From IMG/VR virus record IMGVR_UViG_3300024328_000800, positions 1 to 20,380 of that record: a stretch of DNA of 20,380 bases; one strand, 5' to 3'. The DNA is from a virus. The translations under genes and the position numbers were made by a program. Of this stretch, positions 5,343 through 12,787 are shown one piece after another. Under the pieces are notes generated by a model. The model saw only the letters and a program-made list of their open reading frames with translations. It ran no database searches and was not told the origin of the DNA. The number at the start of each line of letters is the position of its first letter. Position 1 is the first letter of the stretch.

Positions 5343-5683
5343 AAAACTTATTAATAGGCATAGGGCTTTATACTTTATCACAGTCACTTGTTTGGTTTCA
5401 ATCAAATGGTCAATTTATATGGCCATTCTTTAAGAAAAATACTTGGCTTATTGCCTTACTAGGAAGTGGTATTGCATATATGTTTATTAAAGGAACTGGT
5501 TATATAGCAGCACATTACGATGGGCAAATTTGGCCAGGAAGATTTATAGGATTTTCAATAGGTATGGTAACTTATTCAATATTTACATATTTTATCATGG
5601 GAGAAGGAATGAATTTAAAGACAACAATTTGTTTAATGTTAGCACTTTGTATATTATTAATACAATTATTTTGGAAAATATGA
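5339..5683 (+). CDS. Multi-pass membrane protein (114 aa)
   Basis: Probably four transmembrane helices: about residues 4-20, 35-53 (WLIALLGSGIAYMFIKG), 68-87 and 94-112 (TICLMLALCILLIQLFW), so it sits in the host inner membrane. Loops are short. No family recognised; it is not a clear holin because it is rather long and lacks a charged tail. The start is TTG at 5339, overlapping the rnhB stop as TTGA; the next in-frame ATG is at Met48 and would delete two helices. Its stop overlaps the next ATG (ATGA). Confidence 0.6.
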   Translation: MKNLLIGIGLYTLSQSLVWFQSNGQFIWPFFKKNTWLIALLGSGIAYMFIKGTGYIAAHYDGQIWPGRFIGFSIGMVTYSIFTYFIMGEGMNLKTTICLMLALCILLIQLFWKI

Positions 5684-5910
5684 GAGAAACAAAACCCGAC
5701 GTCGTAGTCGTTTGGAGAAAAAGCGATAGATCAGCAAAAAGATATATGACAATTTTTAAAGACGTTAAAGTAGATGATGTCTTAGAAGAAAAAAGAAAAC
5801 CTTTATTAGATAATAGCTATGTAATGGATGAGGTTGGAGTTGGCAGTTCATTTATAGATACTTGGCAACATAAATATAAAATTAATAAATATAATACAGT
5901 AAAAAAATAA
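5680..5910 (+). CDS. Hypothetical protein (76 aa)
   Basis: I do not recognise it. It begins MRETKPDVVVVWRKSDRS, a beta strand followed by a basic stretch, and has an acidic/basic middle (FKDVKVDDVLEEKRKP). It is soluble with no Cys. The open frame extends upstream to 5530, but that part overlaps the membrane protein and looks like out-of-frame translation, so I chose the ATG at 5680, which overlaps the previous stop as ATGA. It lies 6 nt upstream of a coiled-coil gene. Confidence 0.6.
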   Translation: MRETKPDVVVVWRKSDRSAKRYMTIFKDVKVDDVLEEKRKPLLDNSYVMDEVGVGSSFIDTWQHKYKINKYNTVKK

Positions 5911-5916
5911 ATTAAT

Positions 5917-6237
5917 ATGCATCCAATAGATTTAAATTACGTTAGTCATGAAACTAGACACATTGATGAAATGGAAATTAGAGTAAATGAACTAAAAGAA
6001 GATAAAAAGAAATATGTAAAGAATCTTGAAGTAAGATTTAGAAAAAACTGTTCTTTAGAAGAAGCACAACGTAGATTAAAAGATCATCTCGATAGAAATC
6101 CAAAGGGATTGGAAATGAAAAAACTCAAATCAATGGATTCTACTTTACATCATGTTATTAAGCAATTAGATATTAGAAAAGAAAAACTGGAAAAATTCTG
6201 TAATGAGAGAACGATTGAAGGAGAAAGTAATTCTTAA
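5917..6237 (+). CDS. Coiled-coil hypothetical protein (106 aa)
   Basis: The product is highly charged and helical with heptad-like spacing at residues 13-50 (IDEMEIRVNELKEDKKKY) and again at 76-100. About one third of residues are Lys, Arg, Glu or Asp. It starts MHPIDLNYVSHETRH. No enzymatic motif. It overlaps the next gene by 35 nt, the largest overlap in the window. The 3' part of a phage small-gene operon between rnhB and uvsE. Function unknown. Confidence 0.6.
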   Translation: MHPIDLNYVSHETRHIDEMEIRVNELKEDKKKYVKNLEVRFRKNCSLEEAQRRLKDHLDRNPKGLEMKKLKSMDSTLHHVIKQLDIRKEKLEKFCNERTIEGESNS

Positions 6238-6436
6238 TGACCTTTTAAATGAGTTACAGTTCGTAAGAAGAGTAATTCAAAGTTGTAAAACAGGGCACCA
6301 ATTAGAAATTGCGATTGATTGGATGAATCGCTGGAAACATAGTCGTAAAAAATGGATCGAATCTAAAAGGATGCCATATTTATTAAAAGAGTTTGAAAGT
6401 ATTGAATTCTTTAAAGAAATAAACAATTTGCAATAA
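6203..6436 (+). CDS. Basic helical hypothetical protein (77 aa)
   Basis: All-helical, basic and Trp-rich in the middle (AIDWMNRWKHSRKKWIESKR). No known family. The start is uncertain: the ATG at 6203 overlaps the previous gene by 35 nt, and a TTG at 6215 would still overlap by 23 nt and remove four residues. The frame downstream of 6237 is long enough and well placed to be a real gene. It is separated from the next gene by 16 nt (ATTTCATATAAAATTAA). Confidence 0.5.
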   Translation: MRERLKEKVILNDLLNELQFVRRVIQSCKTGHQLEIAIDWMNRWKHSRKKWIESKRMPYLLKEFESIEFFKEINNLQ

Positions 6437-6452
6437 TTTCATATAAAATTAA

Positions 6453-6677
6453 ATGTTACAAGCAATCTCAATATATTTACTAATCGGAATCTTAATTAAC
6501 TTATTAGTAGATTTAATGTATGATTGGATTGGTAGGAGTAACATTGACACTAAATTAATAGACACTAACATGAGTAATGAAAAATGGGATAACTTTACAA
6601 AGGTAGTAGTTACTTTATTATGGCCAATATGTATTGTTTATGTGATAATTCAAATTTTTAACGAATATACAAAATGA
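6453..6677 (+). CDS. Small membrane protein, two transmembrane helices (74 aa)
   Basis: Hydrophobic segments at about residues 4-25 (AISIYLLIGILINLLVDLMY) and 51-69 (VVVTLLWPICIVYVIIQIF) flank a hydrophilic loop of about 25 residues. Predicted inner membrane protein. The short C-terminal tail FNEYTK overlaps the uvsE start (ATGA). It could be a holin or superinfection-exclusion type protein by size, but nothing in the sequence decides this. Confidence 0.6.
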   Translation: MLQAISIYLLIGILINLLVDLMYDWIGRSNIDTKLIDTNMSNEKWDNFTKVVVTLLWPICIVYVIIQIFNEYTK

Positions 6678-7624
6678 CAAATTACGGATATTGTTGTATC
6701 AACAAAACACTTGCCGAACAAGATATTAAAGTCGGCAGAAAAATGATTAAAAAAACCTTTACTGAAAGAGGTATTGAATATGCAGGTCAACTTGCACTCT
6801 TAAATGTAAGTGATATGTGTAAGATTATTAAATGGAATAATGAAAATGGCATTAAACTTTATCGTATGTCTTCAAGTATGTTTCCATGGTCCACTGAATA
6901 TGATTTAAAAGATCTTCCTACATATAATAGAATTAAAGTATTATTACAAGGCGCAGGTCACATGGCTATTGAAGGTGGTCAAAGACTTACATTCCATCCT
7001 GGTCATTTTTGTGTATTGGCTAGCATGACTCCTAGGGTAGTATCTTCTGCGATACATGAATTAAATCAACATGGCGAAATCATGGACCTCATGGGTCTCC
7101 CAAGAAATCCTAACGCACCTATCAATATACATGTCAATACAACAATGGGTGGCAAGAAAGAAAGTATGGAAAGGTTCTGTAAAATATTTAAAACACTAGA
7201 TGAAAGCGTAAGATGTAGACTTGTTGTAGAAAATGATGACAAGAAAGCACAATACAGTGTAAAAGATTTGAAAGAAGGAATTTCAGATGTGATTGGATGT
7301 CCAGTTATGTTTGATTATCACCATCATTGGTGTTATGAAGATCCAATGCCAGTCAAAGAAGCATTTGAACTTGCAAGATCAACATGGCCAGTAGGAACTA
7401 AACAATGTACACACTACAGTTCATGTAAACAAATACATGAAGATAGTTCAGTTATGAATAGAGCACATGCTGATTATATTTATGAAACTATTCCAACATT
7501 TGGTTATGATGTAGACGTGGAATTAGAAGCTAAGGCTAAAGAACTTGCATTAATTAAATACTTAGAAGATTTAGCCCATAAAAAATTTTATGAGACTAAT
7601 ACTGGTCAAACCATGGTTGTTTAA
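6674..7624 (+). CDS. uvsE: UV damage endonuclease (UvdE/UvsE family)
   Basis: Nicks DNA 5' of cyclobutane dimers, 6-4 photoproducts and some other lesions, starting an alternative excision repair. The 316-aa product has the family's TIM-barrel motifs: N-terminal GYCCIN, YRMSSSMFPW (63-72), FHPGHFCVLAS (107-117) with metal-binding His108, NIHV (151-154) with His153, VVEND (184-188) with Glu186, a FDYHHHW block (213-219), and RAHADYI (263-269). These correspond to the metal ligands of the family as I remember it. Length is normal for bacterial UvsE. Its ATG overlaps the upstream membrane gene (ATGA), and no terminator is visible after the stop; element copy B starts 6 nt later. Useful for a surface-water phage exposed to sunlight. 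Confidence 0.95.
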   Translation: MTNYGYCCINKTLAEQDIKVGRKMIKKTFTERGIEYAGQLALLNVSDMCKIIKWNNENGIKLYRMSSSMFPWSTEYDLKDLPTYNRIKVLLQGAGHMAIEGGQRLTFHPGHFCVLASMTPRVVSSAIHELNQHGEIMDLMGLPRNPNAPINIHVNTTMGGKKESMERFCKIFKTLDESVRCRLVVENDDKKAQYSVKDLKEGISDVIGCPVMFDYHHHWCYEDPMPVKEAFELARSTWPVGTKQCTHYSSCKQIHEDSSVMNRAHADYIYETIPTFGYDVDVELEAKAKELALIKYLEDLAHKKFYETNTGQTMVV

Positions 7625-7629
7625 TTAAA

Positions 7630-7719
7630 ATTGTTAATAACTTTTGAAAAAAAGTGTTAAAAAGTTTTCACGGGTCAAAGATTATAGTTATATTAGTATT
7701 ATAATTAAAACTTAAAAAA
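7630..7719 (+). promoter_or_regulatory. Three-block intergenic element, copy B (promoter-like)
   Basis: Blocks at 7630-7654, 7665-7676 (TTTTCACGGGTC) and 7688-7719 are identical to copy A (511-600) with equal spacer lengths (10 and 11 nt) but different spacer sequences. The copy-A hairpin cannot form here because the complementary spacer bases are missing. It ends 2 nt before the ATG of the T9SS-type gene. Conserved spacing with free spacers points to protein binding, most likely a promoter. Confidence 0.7.
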
Positions 7720-7721
7720 AC

Positions 7722-8363
7722 ATGAAAAAAATAGCAATAACAATATTTACATTATTTACACTATCAACAACTGCACAGGATATTTGTAATGCACTAAACA
7801 TAACTTACACCCAATTTGGGACAAACTCTTTTAGATTATATTCAAATCTAGATAGTGTTAACATGTCGGGGGCTACTTCATTTAGATGGAAAGCATTTCC
7901 TGATAGTGTATTCGCACAATTAGATACTGCTAATTATAATTTTAAAACATGGTTAGATAGTACTAATATGAGCTGGGAGAGTGGGGATTCTGTGCCTTTT
8001 ATACATTTTCTTTACCATAATACTAATCATAGAAAAAAATATGGAGTATTTTTATTTTCTTTTTTAAGAGATGGAGATACATGTGTTATTCCATTTACAA
8101 TGAGTAGAACTAATAGTCCAATTACTTGGCATATGAATCAAATACCTTCATTTAATACTACAGTAGTTACTCCACCTAGTACTGGGAATCCAAATGGCAA
8201 TACTACTGGAATTGAAGATTATACTAATACTAATAAAAAATTAGTTGCAGTGTATAATTTAATGGGACAAATTGTAAATCCTGATGAGGTTAACAATCAA
8301 GTTTTAATATATCTATATGATGATAGAAGTATTGAAAAGAAGTACAAACAAACAATGTTCTAG
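7722..8363 (+). CDS. Secreted protein with T9SS type A-like C-terminal sorting domain
   Basis: 213 aa. Residues 1-19 (MKKIAITIFTLFTLSTTAQ) are a classic signal peptide with the T-A-Q end common in flavobacteria. The body (20-147) is beta-rich and Ser/Asn/Thr-rich, with no enzymatic motif. Residues 148-170 are a Pro/Thr/Gly/Asn linker. The last 42 residues fit a type A sorting domain: KKLVAVYNLMGQIV (172-185, compare D-x-x-G-R-x-V) and VLIYLYDDRSIEKK (194-207, compare YIYDDGTVEKK). In Bacteroidota such domains target proteins through the type IX system to the surface. The gene is monocistronic, between element copy B and the terminator at 8384. Whether phage- or host-derived is open; cargo function unknown. 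Confidence 0.8.
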   Translation: MKKIAITIFTLFTLSTTAQDICNALNITYTQFGTNSFRLYSNLDSVNMSGATSFRWKAFPDSVFAQLDTANYNFKTWLDSTNMSWESGDSVPFIHFLYHNTNHRKKYGVFLFSFLRDGDTCVIPFTMSRTNSPITWHMNQIPSFNTTVVTPPSTGNPNGNTTGIEDYTNTNKKLVAVYNLMGQIVNPDEVNNQVLIYLYDDRSIEKKYKQTMF

Positions 8364-8383
8364 ATATATTTAAATATTTAAAC

Positions 8384-8411
8384 AAAAAAGGTGGCCTAGG
8401 CTGCCTTTTTT
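8384..8411 (+). terminator. Rho-independent terminator of the T9SS-type gene
   Basis: AAAAAAGGTGGC (8384-8395) pairs with GCTGCCTTTTTT (8400-8411) around a CTAG loop, 12 pairs with two G-U wobbles and a six-T tail, 21 nt after the stop codon. The flanking A and T runs could let it work on both strands. Confidence 0.88.
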
Positions 8412-8472
8412 ATTTTCAAAAATATTAATATATTATAATGATATATAACTAATAACAAAAAAATACTTTAAA

Positions 8473-9096
8473 ATGAATACTAATCAAATATTATCATTCG
8501 AAGAGTTTTCAACAAGAGGTACAGATACTGCCACTGCTGAAGCTCCAACAACAGATACTGCCACTGTAGATACTGATACTACTGTTACAGATACTGAAAC
8601 AACAGACACTGACTCTGAAGAAACAACTGACTCTGAAGAAACAGAAGAAGAAACTACTGATACTGAAGAAACAGAAGAAGAGCCAGTTCACACACACACT
8701 CACTCAGCTGCTGAATCTGTTCAAGTAAATGAAGAAGAAGAAACACATACGACAACAGTTGCTGAAATGTACAAGAATATTAAAGAAGCTTGTAAAAATG
8801 AAGCAATGGCATATGAAGCTGATGATTATGCAGAACATACAAAAGACACATACATGACTGAAATGGCTACACTTGCTGCTGAAACTGCATGTAATGTTAT
8901 TCAAGAAATGTATGAAAAAGAAGATTGTACAAAAGAACAATATGAAGCTGCATGTAATTCTATAAAAGAAGCTTATGCTAAAAAATGTAACGAAGCATGT
9001 GAAGCATATGGTACTTCTGAGAATGAAAGACCTGAATCTGAGAACGAACCAGTTCAAGGTCCAGAAAATTCAATCATTACTAAAACAGAAGCTTAA
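8473..9096 (+). CDS. Acidic Thr/Glu-rich protein with a Cys-rich helical domain
   Basis: 207 aa in two halves. Residues 16-80 are low complexity, almost only Thr, Asp, Glu, Ala and Ser, encoded by imperfect repeats of ACAGATACTGCCACTG and GAAGAAAC-type words, so disordered and very acidic. Residues 95-180 are helical with six Cys and an apparent internal duplication (IKEACKNEAMAYE and IKEAYAKKCNEACEAYG). The N-terminus MNTNQILSFEEFS recalls the F-E-x-F of the capsid-targeting-like starts at 1555 and 1872. No family recognised. A prohead core or internal head role is possible by analogy with acidic T4 core proteins, but that is speculative. First gene of a two-gene unit between terminators at 8384 and 9311; overlaps the next gene by 1 nt (TAATG). 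Confidence 0.65.
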   Translation: MNTNQILSFEEFSTRGTDTATAEAPTTDTATVDTDTTVTDTETTDTDSEETTDSEETEEETTDTEETEEEPVHTHTHSAAESVQVNEEEETHTTTVAEMYKNIKEACKNEAMAYEADDYAEHTKDTYMTEMATLAAETACNVIQEMYEKEDCTKEQYEAACNSIKEAYAKKCNEACEAYGTSENERPESENEPVQGPENSIITKTEA

Positions 9097-9278
9097 TGAA
9101 TAAGATAAAAGAAATCGTTAATGCGTCTTGGTTTAAAGCCGCAATTGCAGGAGGAATAGCAACCCTATTACTATTCCAAGGAGATAAATTCTACGCTGGC
9201 ATTGCTTACGGTATTGCCATTAGAGAATTCTTATTAGGACTTAAAGTTGAAGGCGGGACTCAACAACTTAATTCTTAA
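9096..9278 (+). CDS. Small membrane protein (60 aa)
   Basis: Two short hydrophobic segments, about residues 13-26 (FKAAIAGGIATLLLF) and 32-50 (FYAGIAYGIAIREFLLGL), joined by a QGDK turn, with a basic N-terminus (MNKIKEIVNASW). This suggests a small hairpin-type inner-membrane protein. Holins can look like this, but no lysis gene is adjacent, so I leave the function open. It starts inside the previous stop (TAATG) and the transcript ends at the terminator 33 nt downstream. Confidence 0.6.
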   Translation: MNKIKEIVNASWFKAAIAGGIATLLLFQGDKFYAGIAYGIAIREFLLGLKVEGGTQQLNS

Positions 9279-9310
9279 TAAATTTATTAACAATTTAAAA
9301 ACTTTAATCA

Positions 9311-9343
9311 AGCCATCTATATAATAATAAAGATGGCTTTTTT
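9311..9343 (+). terminator. Rho-independent terminator after the 60-aa membrane protein gene
   Basis: AGCCATCT (9311-9318) pairs perfectly with AGATGGCT (9331-9338); the loop is 12 nt of A and T, and six T follow (9338-9343). Confidence 0.88.
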
Positions 9344-9361
9344 AATACAAACTAAACAGAC

Positions 9362-9796
9362 ATGCCAAAGACACCAATAGAATATACATATATGCAAGTT
9401 GCTTATCAATTTGCTAAATTAAGCTATGCTGAAAGAAGGCAAGTTGGATGTATTCTCGTTAAGAATGAACAAGTAATAAGTTTTGGCTATAATGGAACGC
9501 CAAGAGGATTTAATAACACTTGTGAATTAGATAACACTACTAAACCTGAAGTGTTACATGCAGAATCTAATGCTATTACTAAAGTTGCCCAATCTACGAT
9601 GGGGAGTGGCGGGGCGGAACTCTACACTACAACAGCCCCCTGTTTTAGTTGTTCAAAAATAATTATTCAATCTGGTATATCAAGAGTATATTATTCAGAA
9701 ACATATAGGGATATGTCAGGTATAGAACTATTAGAACAAGCCAATATAGAAGTAATAAGAATAGAACCAATACACATGAATGGATCAAGTAAATAA
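9362..9796 (+). CDS. Deoxycytidylate (dCMP) deaminase
   Basis: Converts dCMP to dUMP, feeding dTMP synthesis during phage DNA replication. The 144-aa product has the zinc-dependent deaminase motifs HAES (66-69, zinc ligand His66 and proton shuttle Glu68) and PCFSC (93-97, zinc ligands Cys94 and Cys97). GCILVKNEQVISFGYNGTPRG (29-49 region) is the nucleotide-binding part characteristic of the dCMP deaminase/ComEB subgroup. It is shorter than the T4 enzyme (about 190 aa), lacking the extra insert. It overlaps the helicase gene by 17 nt. No dUTPase or thymidylate synthase is in the window. Confidence 0.92.
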   Translation: MPKTPIEYTYMQVAYQFAKLSYAERRQVGCILVKNEQVISFGYNGTPRGFNNTCELDNTTKPEVLHAESNAITKVAQSTMGSGGAELYTTTAPCFSCSKIIIQSGISRVYYSETYRDMSGIELLEQANIEVIRIEPIHMNGSSK

Positions 9797-11600
9797 GATT
9801 ATAGAACAAGCCTTACAAGAAAAAACTTTTGGTAAAGACTTTAAGTTTAGACAATATCAACGTGAAACAATCACAGCAATCGTTAATCAATATATAGAAG
9901 ACCCTGAGTCTACAATTGTTATAGATGCTCCAACAGGTACTGGTAAATCAATTATTGCAATGTGGTCCTCATACATCCTTAAAGAACTTGGCAATCAAGG
10001 CTACATAGTAACATCGGATAAAACACTACAAGAACAATACGAATATGACTTCTCACAGTATAATACAGGATGGCCCTCAATTCAAGGCATTGACAACTAC
10101 AACTGTGAAGTGAATGGCCTGCCGTTTAGCCTAGGTGAATGTAAGATGAGAGGCTACTCTTATGGCCAAGCCGAAAGACTACAATGCGCCAGAATGTGCG
10201 ACTATTTAAACACTCGTAAAAAGGCGATCGATGCGCCAGTTACCCTTGTAAATTATAGTTTCTGGTTAATACAACAAAATTATGTTAATTATAGAATGGC
10301 TGTAAGACAAATGGAGAAAGAAGGACATAATACCCTTATTAATGATATGTCCTCGGAACGATATGATGAAATACTAGAGTCATATGATAATTTTTTTCCT
10401 TTTAAGAAACGGGACTTTGTTTTCTTTGATGAGGCGCACAAGATAGATGAAATTGTTCAACAACATTTTTCTCCTTCTTTGAAAAAATTTTCCCTATTTA
10501 AAACGGGCGCTTTGATTGACTTCATGATGGCTGAAGGAGTTAGAGTCCCAGCAGTTTCTAAAAGTTTTATAGGAGATCTAATGGATGAAATTCTAATAGA
10601 AGAAAATAAGGAAAAACTTCTCATTAAACTAGCAAAAGTAAAGGGGTTTTTATGGAGCATTTTAAAAGGTAGAGCAGAATTAAATCAGCGAGCAAAACAA
10701 AAGTTTGGAATTGATGTAAATTCAAGTCTTCCAAAGAAATGGCAACGGGCATTTTCACAGCTTGACGGGCTTAAAGATACTCATTGTAAAATTGAAGACT
10801 ATTTAGAAATTATAGAAACTACAGGCATTGAGTCTATGGTTTTTAATCAAAACCTACATGATGGTGAAATTAAATTAATGTGTTTGAGTGAGGCACATCT
10901 AATTAAAAAGCATTTACACAAAAGAGCAGGCTTTAAAGTATTTATGTCAGCAACTATCGGAGAACCTAAAACTTATATGAAAGTAATGGGAATAGACAAT
11001 GCTAAATTTATCAGACTATCTAATGGATTTACATATGAGAAGTCTCCAATTGTATTTGTTGATAGATGGAAGATGTCAATGCAACATAAACATAAAAGTT
11101 TACCGGAAGCTATTAAGATGTTAGATCAAATTTTAGAGAAACATAAAGGGCACAGAGGACTTATTCACACAGGAAGTTATGAATTTAGTCAATATATTAA
11201 AGGACACACCTCGAACATTAGAAGGATTATTGAGTATAATAAGAGTAGCGAAAAGAAAGAAGCATTGGTTAAATTTAAGAATACAATGAATGGAGTTATT
11301 ATGGGTCCATCAATTCTTGAAGGTTTAGATTTTAAAGATGACACTTGTAGGTTTCAAATATTTTTTAAAGTACCCTATCCTTCATTAGGAGATCCATTAA
11401 CAAGTGCTAAAATAAAGAAATCACCAGGTTGGTATGATTGGAAAACTGGAATAACAATCCAACAAGGTGCAGGTAGAAGTATTAGAAACAAAGAAGATTG
11501 GGCAGTTACATATATCTTAGATGCCTGCTTTGGAAATCTGATAAATAAACTAGAATACTTTCCAGATAATTTTAAACAAAGAATTAAGACAATAAAATGA
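9780..11600 (+). CDS. XPD/DinG-family iron-sulfur helicase (superfamily 2)
   Basis: ATP-dependent 5'-3' DNA helicase of the DinG/XPD type, likely for repair, R-loop removal or replication restart. The 606-aa product shows a Q-like RQYQ motif (24-27), Walker A APTGTGKS (50-57), four Cys at 109, 121, 136 and 140 in the place of the 4Fe-4S domain, Walker B DEAH (217-220), motif III-like MSATIGEP, motif V-like GPSILEGLDF, and motif VI QGAGRSIRN with the arginine finger. All core motifs look intact. It begins inside the dCMP deaminase gene (17-nt overlap) and ends in ATGA with the next gene. Assignment to DinG versus another XPD subgroup is not certain. Confidence 0.9.
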   Translation: MDQVNKIIEQALQEKTFGKDFKFRQYQRETITAIVNQYIEDPESTIVIDAPTGTGKSIIAMWSSYILKELGNQGYIVTSDKTLQEQYEYDFSQYNTGWPSIQGIDNYNCEVNGLPFSLGECKMRGYSYGQAERLQCARMCDYLNTRKKAIDAPVTLVNYSFWLIQQNYVNYRMAVRQMEKEGHNTLINDMSSERYDEILESYDNFFPFKKRDFVFFDEAHKIDEIVQQHFSPSLKKFSLFKTGALIDFMMAEGVRVPAVSKSFIGDLMDEILIEENKEKLLIKLAKVKGFLWSILKGRAELNQRAKQKFGIDVNSSLPKKWQRAFSQLDGLKDTHCKIEDYLEIIETTGIESMVFNQNLHDGEIKLMCLSEAHLIKKHLHKRAGFKVFMSATIGEPKTYMKVMGIDNAKFIRLSNGFTYEKSPIVFVDRWKMSMQHKHKSLPEAIKMLDQILEKHKGHRGLIHTGSYEFSQYIKGHTSNIRRIIEYNKSSEKKEALVKFKNTMNGVIMGPSILEGLDFKDDTCRFQIFFKVPYPSLGDPLTSAKIKKSPGWYDWKTGITIQQGAGRSIRNKEDWAVTYILDACFGNLINKLEYFPDNFKQRIKTIK

Positions 11601-11785
11601 CGTATATAAGAACAATCCTACCAGAACCAGATGTATTAAGAAAAATGATAGCAGAACAAGGAGAAGTTACTATTTTTAAAAGATATAAAAAATATGACAC
11701 TCTACAGGGTTCAGCTGAAAGTACTAAAATCATTAATGAAATACTATACAAACATTACAATAAAAAGAAACCTATAAAACAATAG
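11597..11785 (+). CDS. Small basic protein (62 aa)
   Basis: I do not recognise it. The product MTYIRTILPEPDVLRKMIAEQ... is basic with two predicted helices and a Lys-rich tail (HYNKKKPIKQ). Its ATG overlaps the helicase stop (ATGA), so it is likely translated with it. No Cys and no membrane segment. It might be a small partner of the helicase, but only the position suggests this. Confidence 0.6.
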   Translation: MTYIRTILPEPDVLRKMIAEQGEVTIFKRYKKYDTLQGSAESTKIINEILYKHYNKKKPIKQ

Positions 11786-11805
11786 GTCGTTAAATTTAAA
11801 CACAC

Positions 11806-12429
11806 ATGTCGTTGTTACGTAAACTTTTTCGTAAAAGGGAGTATAATATTAAAAATAAGAATATGTCAGAAGAAAAGACTGCCAATATTTATGTATGGCA
11901 AAAATCTGAAAGAATAGGTAAAATAGTAGTTGAGAAAGAAACTAAGGATGGATGGTTATACTTCACAGACGGAAGTAGAATTAATCCAAAATTAGTAGGT
12001 GAATTTTTAAGTCAAACAACGTCTATGGAAGATGCAGAAGGTATTGCAAAAATATTAAGTCCAGTTGCTGGAGTTGCACAAGCGGGTACAGAAAGAGGAC
12101 CGGGTGTTATGGTGCATGAAAATAAACCTAAAAAACCAATAGAAATAATTACAGAAACTAAAAAGGTGGACAGTAATATTAAAGATCCAGAAGATAGTAT
12201 AGTAGTTGGTATTTTAGAAAAACTTAGTAAAAAGAATAAAACTAATTTTGATATTAGTGTAGGTGTTAATATACCTGGAAAGACTATTTTTAAAGCTTTA
12301 CAAATGGACATGGAAGAAGAAGAATTAAAAGAAGGCCTAGTGGAGCTTGTAAAAAAACAGATAAATAATCTAGAACAACAATTAAACAAAGAAGTAGAAA
12401 CTTTTATTCAAAATCAATACTATGAATAG
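11806..12429 (+). CDS. Hypothetical protein (207 aa)
   Basis: No recognised family. There are two parts: an N-terminal domain with beta character (IYVWQKSERIGKIVVEKE and GWLYFTDGSRINPKLVGEF), a Gly/Pro-rich linker around 88-108, and a C-terminal domain ISVGVNIPGKTIFKALQMDM followed by long acidic helices (EEEELKEGLVELVKKQINN) with coiled-coil spacing. The ATG at 11806 gives a very basic leader (SLLRKLFRKREYNIKNKN); the ATG at 11863 (Met20, MSEEKTANIY) is an equally possible start. It overlaps the next gene by 8 nt. Being in the run of genes before the baseplate block, it could be structural or a chaperone of assembly; unproven. Confidence 0.6.
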   Translation: MSLLRKLFRKREYNIKNKNMSEEKTANIYVWQKSERIGKIVVEKETKDGWLYFTDGSRINPKLVGEFLSQTTSMEDAEGIAKILSPVAGVAQAGTERGPGVMVHENKPKKPIEIITETKKVDSNIKDPEDSIVVGILEKLSKKNKTNFDISVGVNIPGKTIFKALQMDMEEEELKEGLVELVKKQINNLEQQLNKEVETFIQNQYYE

Positions 12430-12787
12430 GCAACAAAGAAGAAATGCATATAAGTCTATGGGAATTCTTAAAAACAAGAGCTCTAGACAATTTAATGATC
12501 CAGTAAGAAATCAAATTACAGAACAGCTTAGTAGAGAAGGTAAAGAAAAACATAGAGCAATGGTTGAAGCTAATGAAAGGCAATATCATGAGGATATGGA
12601 ACATAAGCTTGCTGAATATAAAAAGACTCTCGAAGTTACGGGATGGGAAGGTAAAGAAATTGAAAAATTAGCAGAGGCTTGGATGCTTAAGGCAGTTAAA
12701 GATAAAGAGAATTATCAACAAGATAAAAAAGATGCTAAAAGATTAACTAAAGAAGCAGAAGCTTTAAAAGCTAAGAGAACTAAGTAA
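12422..12787 (+). CDS. Coiled-coil basic protein (121 aa)
   Basis: The N-terminus MNRQQRRNAYKSMGI resembles the M-N-R-x-Q-R-R start of many small phage proteins. The rest is nearly continuous charged helix (residues 30-121), ending in a Lys-rich tail (EAEALKAKRTK). No Cys, no membrane part, no catalytic motif. It overlaps its neighbours by 8 nt upstream and 1 nt downstream (TAATG), so it is part of the same operon. A tail or head assembly accessory role is a guess from position. Confidence 0.6.
   Translation: MNRQQRRNAYKSMGILKNKSSRQFNDPVRNQITEQLSREGKEKHRAMVEANERQYHEDMEHKLAEYKKTLEVTGWEGKEIEKLAEAWMLKAVKDKENYQQDKKDAKRLTKEAEALKAKRTK

Noticed and set aside
5530-5679. Upstream extension of the gene starting at 5680
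   Set aside because: It overlaps the membrane protein out of frame; the ATG at 5680 makes a normal ATGA junction.
8509-9057. Two minus-strand open frames rich in Cys, Phe and Ser
   Set aside because: They are antisense of the Thr/Glu repeats and Cys-rich helices of the gene at 8473.
12012-12389. Minus-strand open frame
   Set aside because: Antisense to the 207-aa gene; composition rich in Ser, Leu and Phe is typical of shadow frames here.
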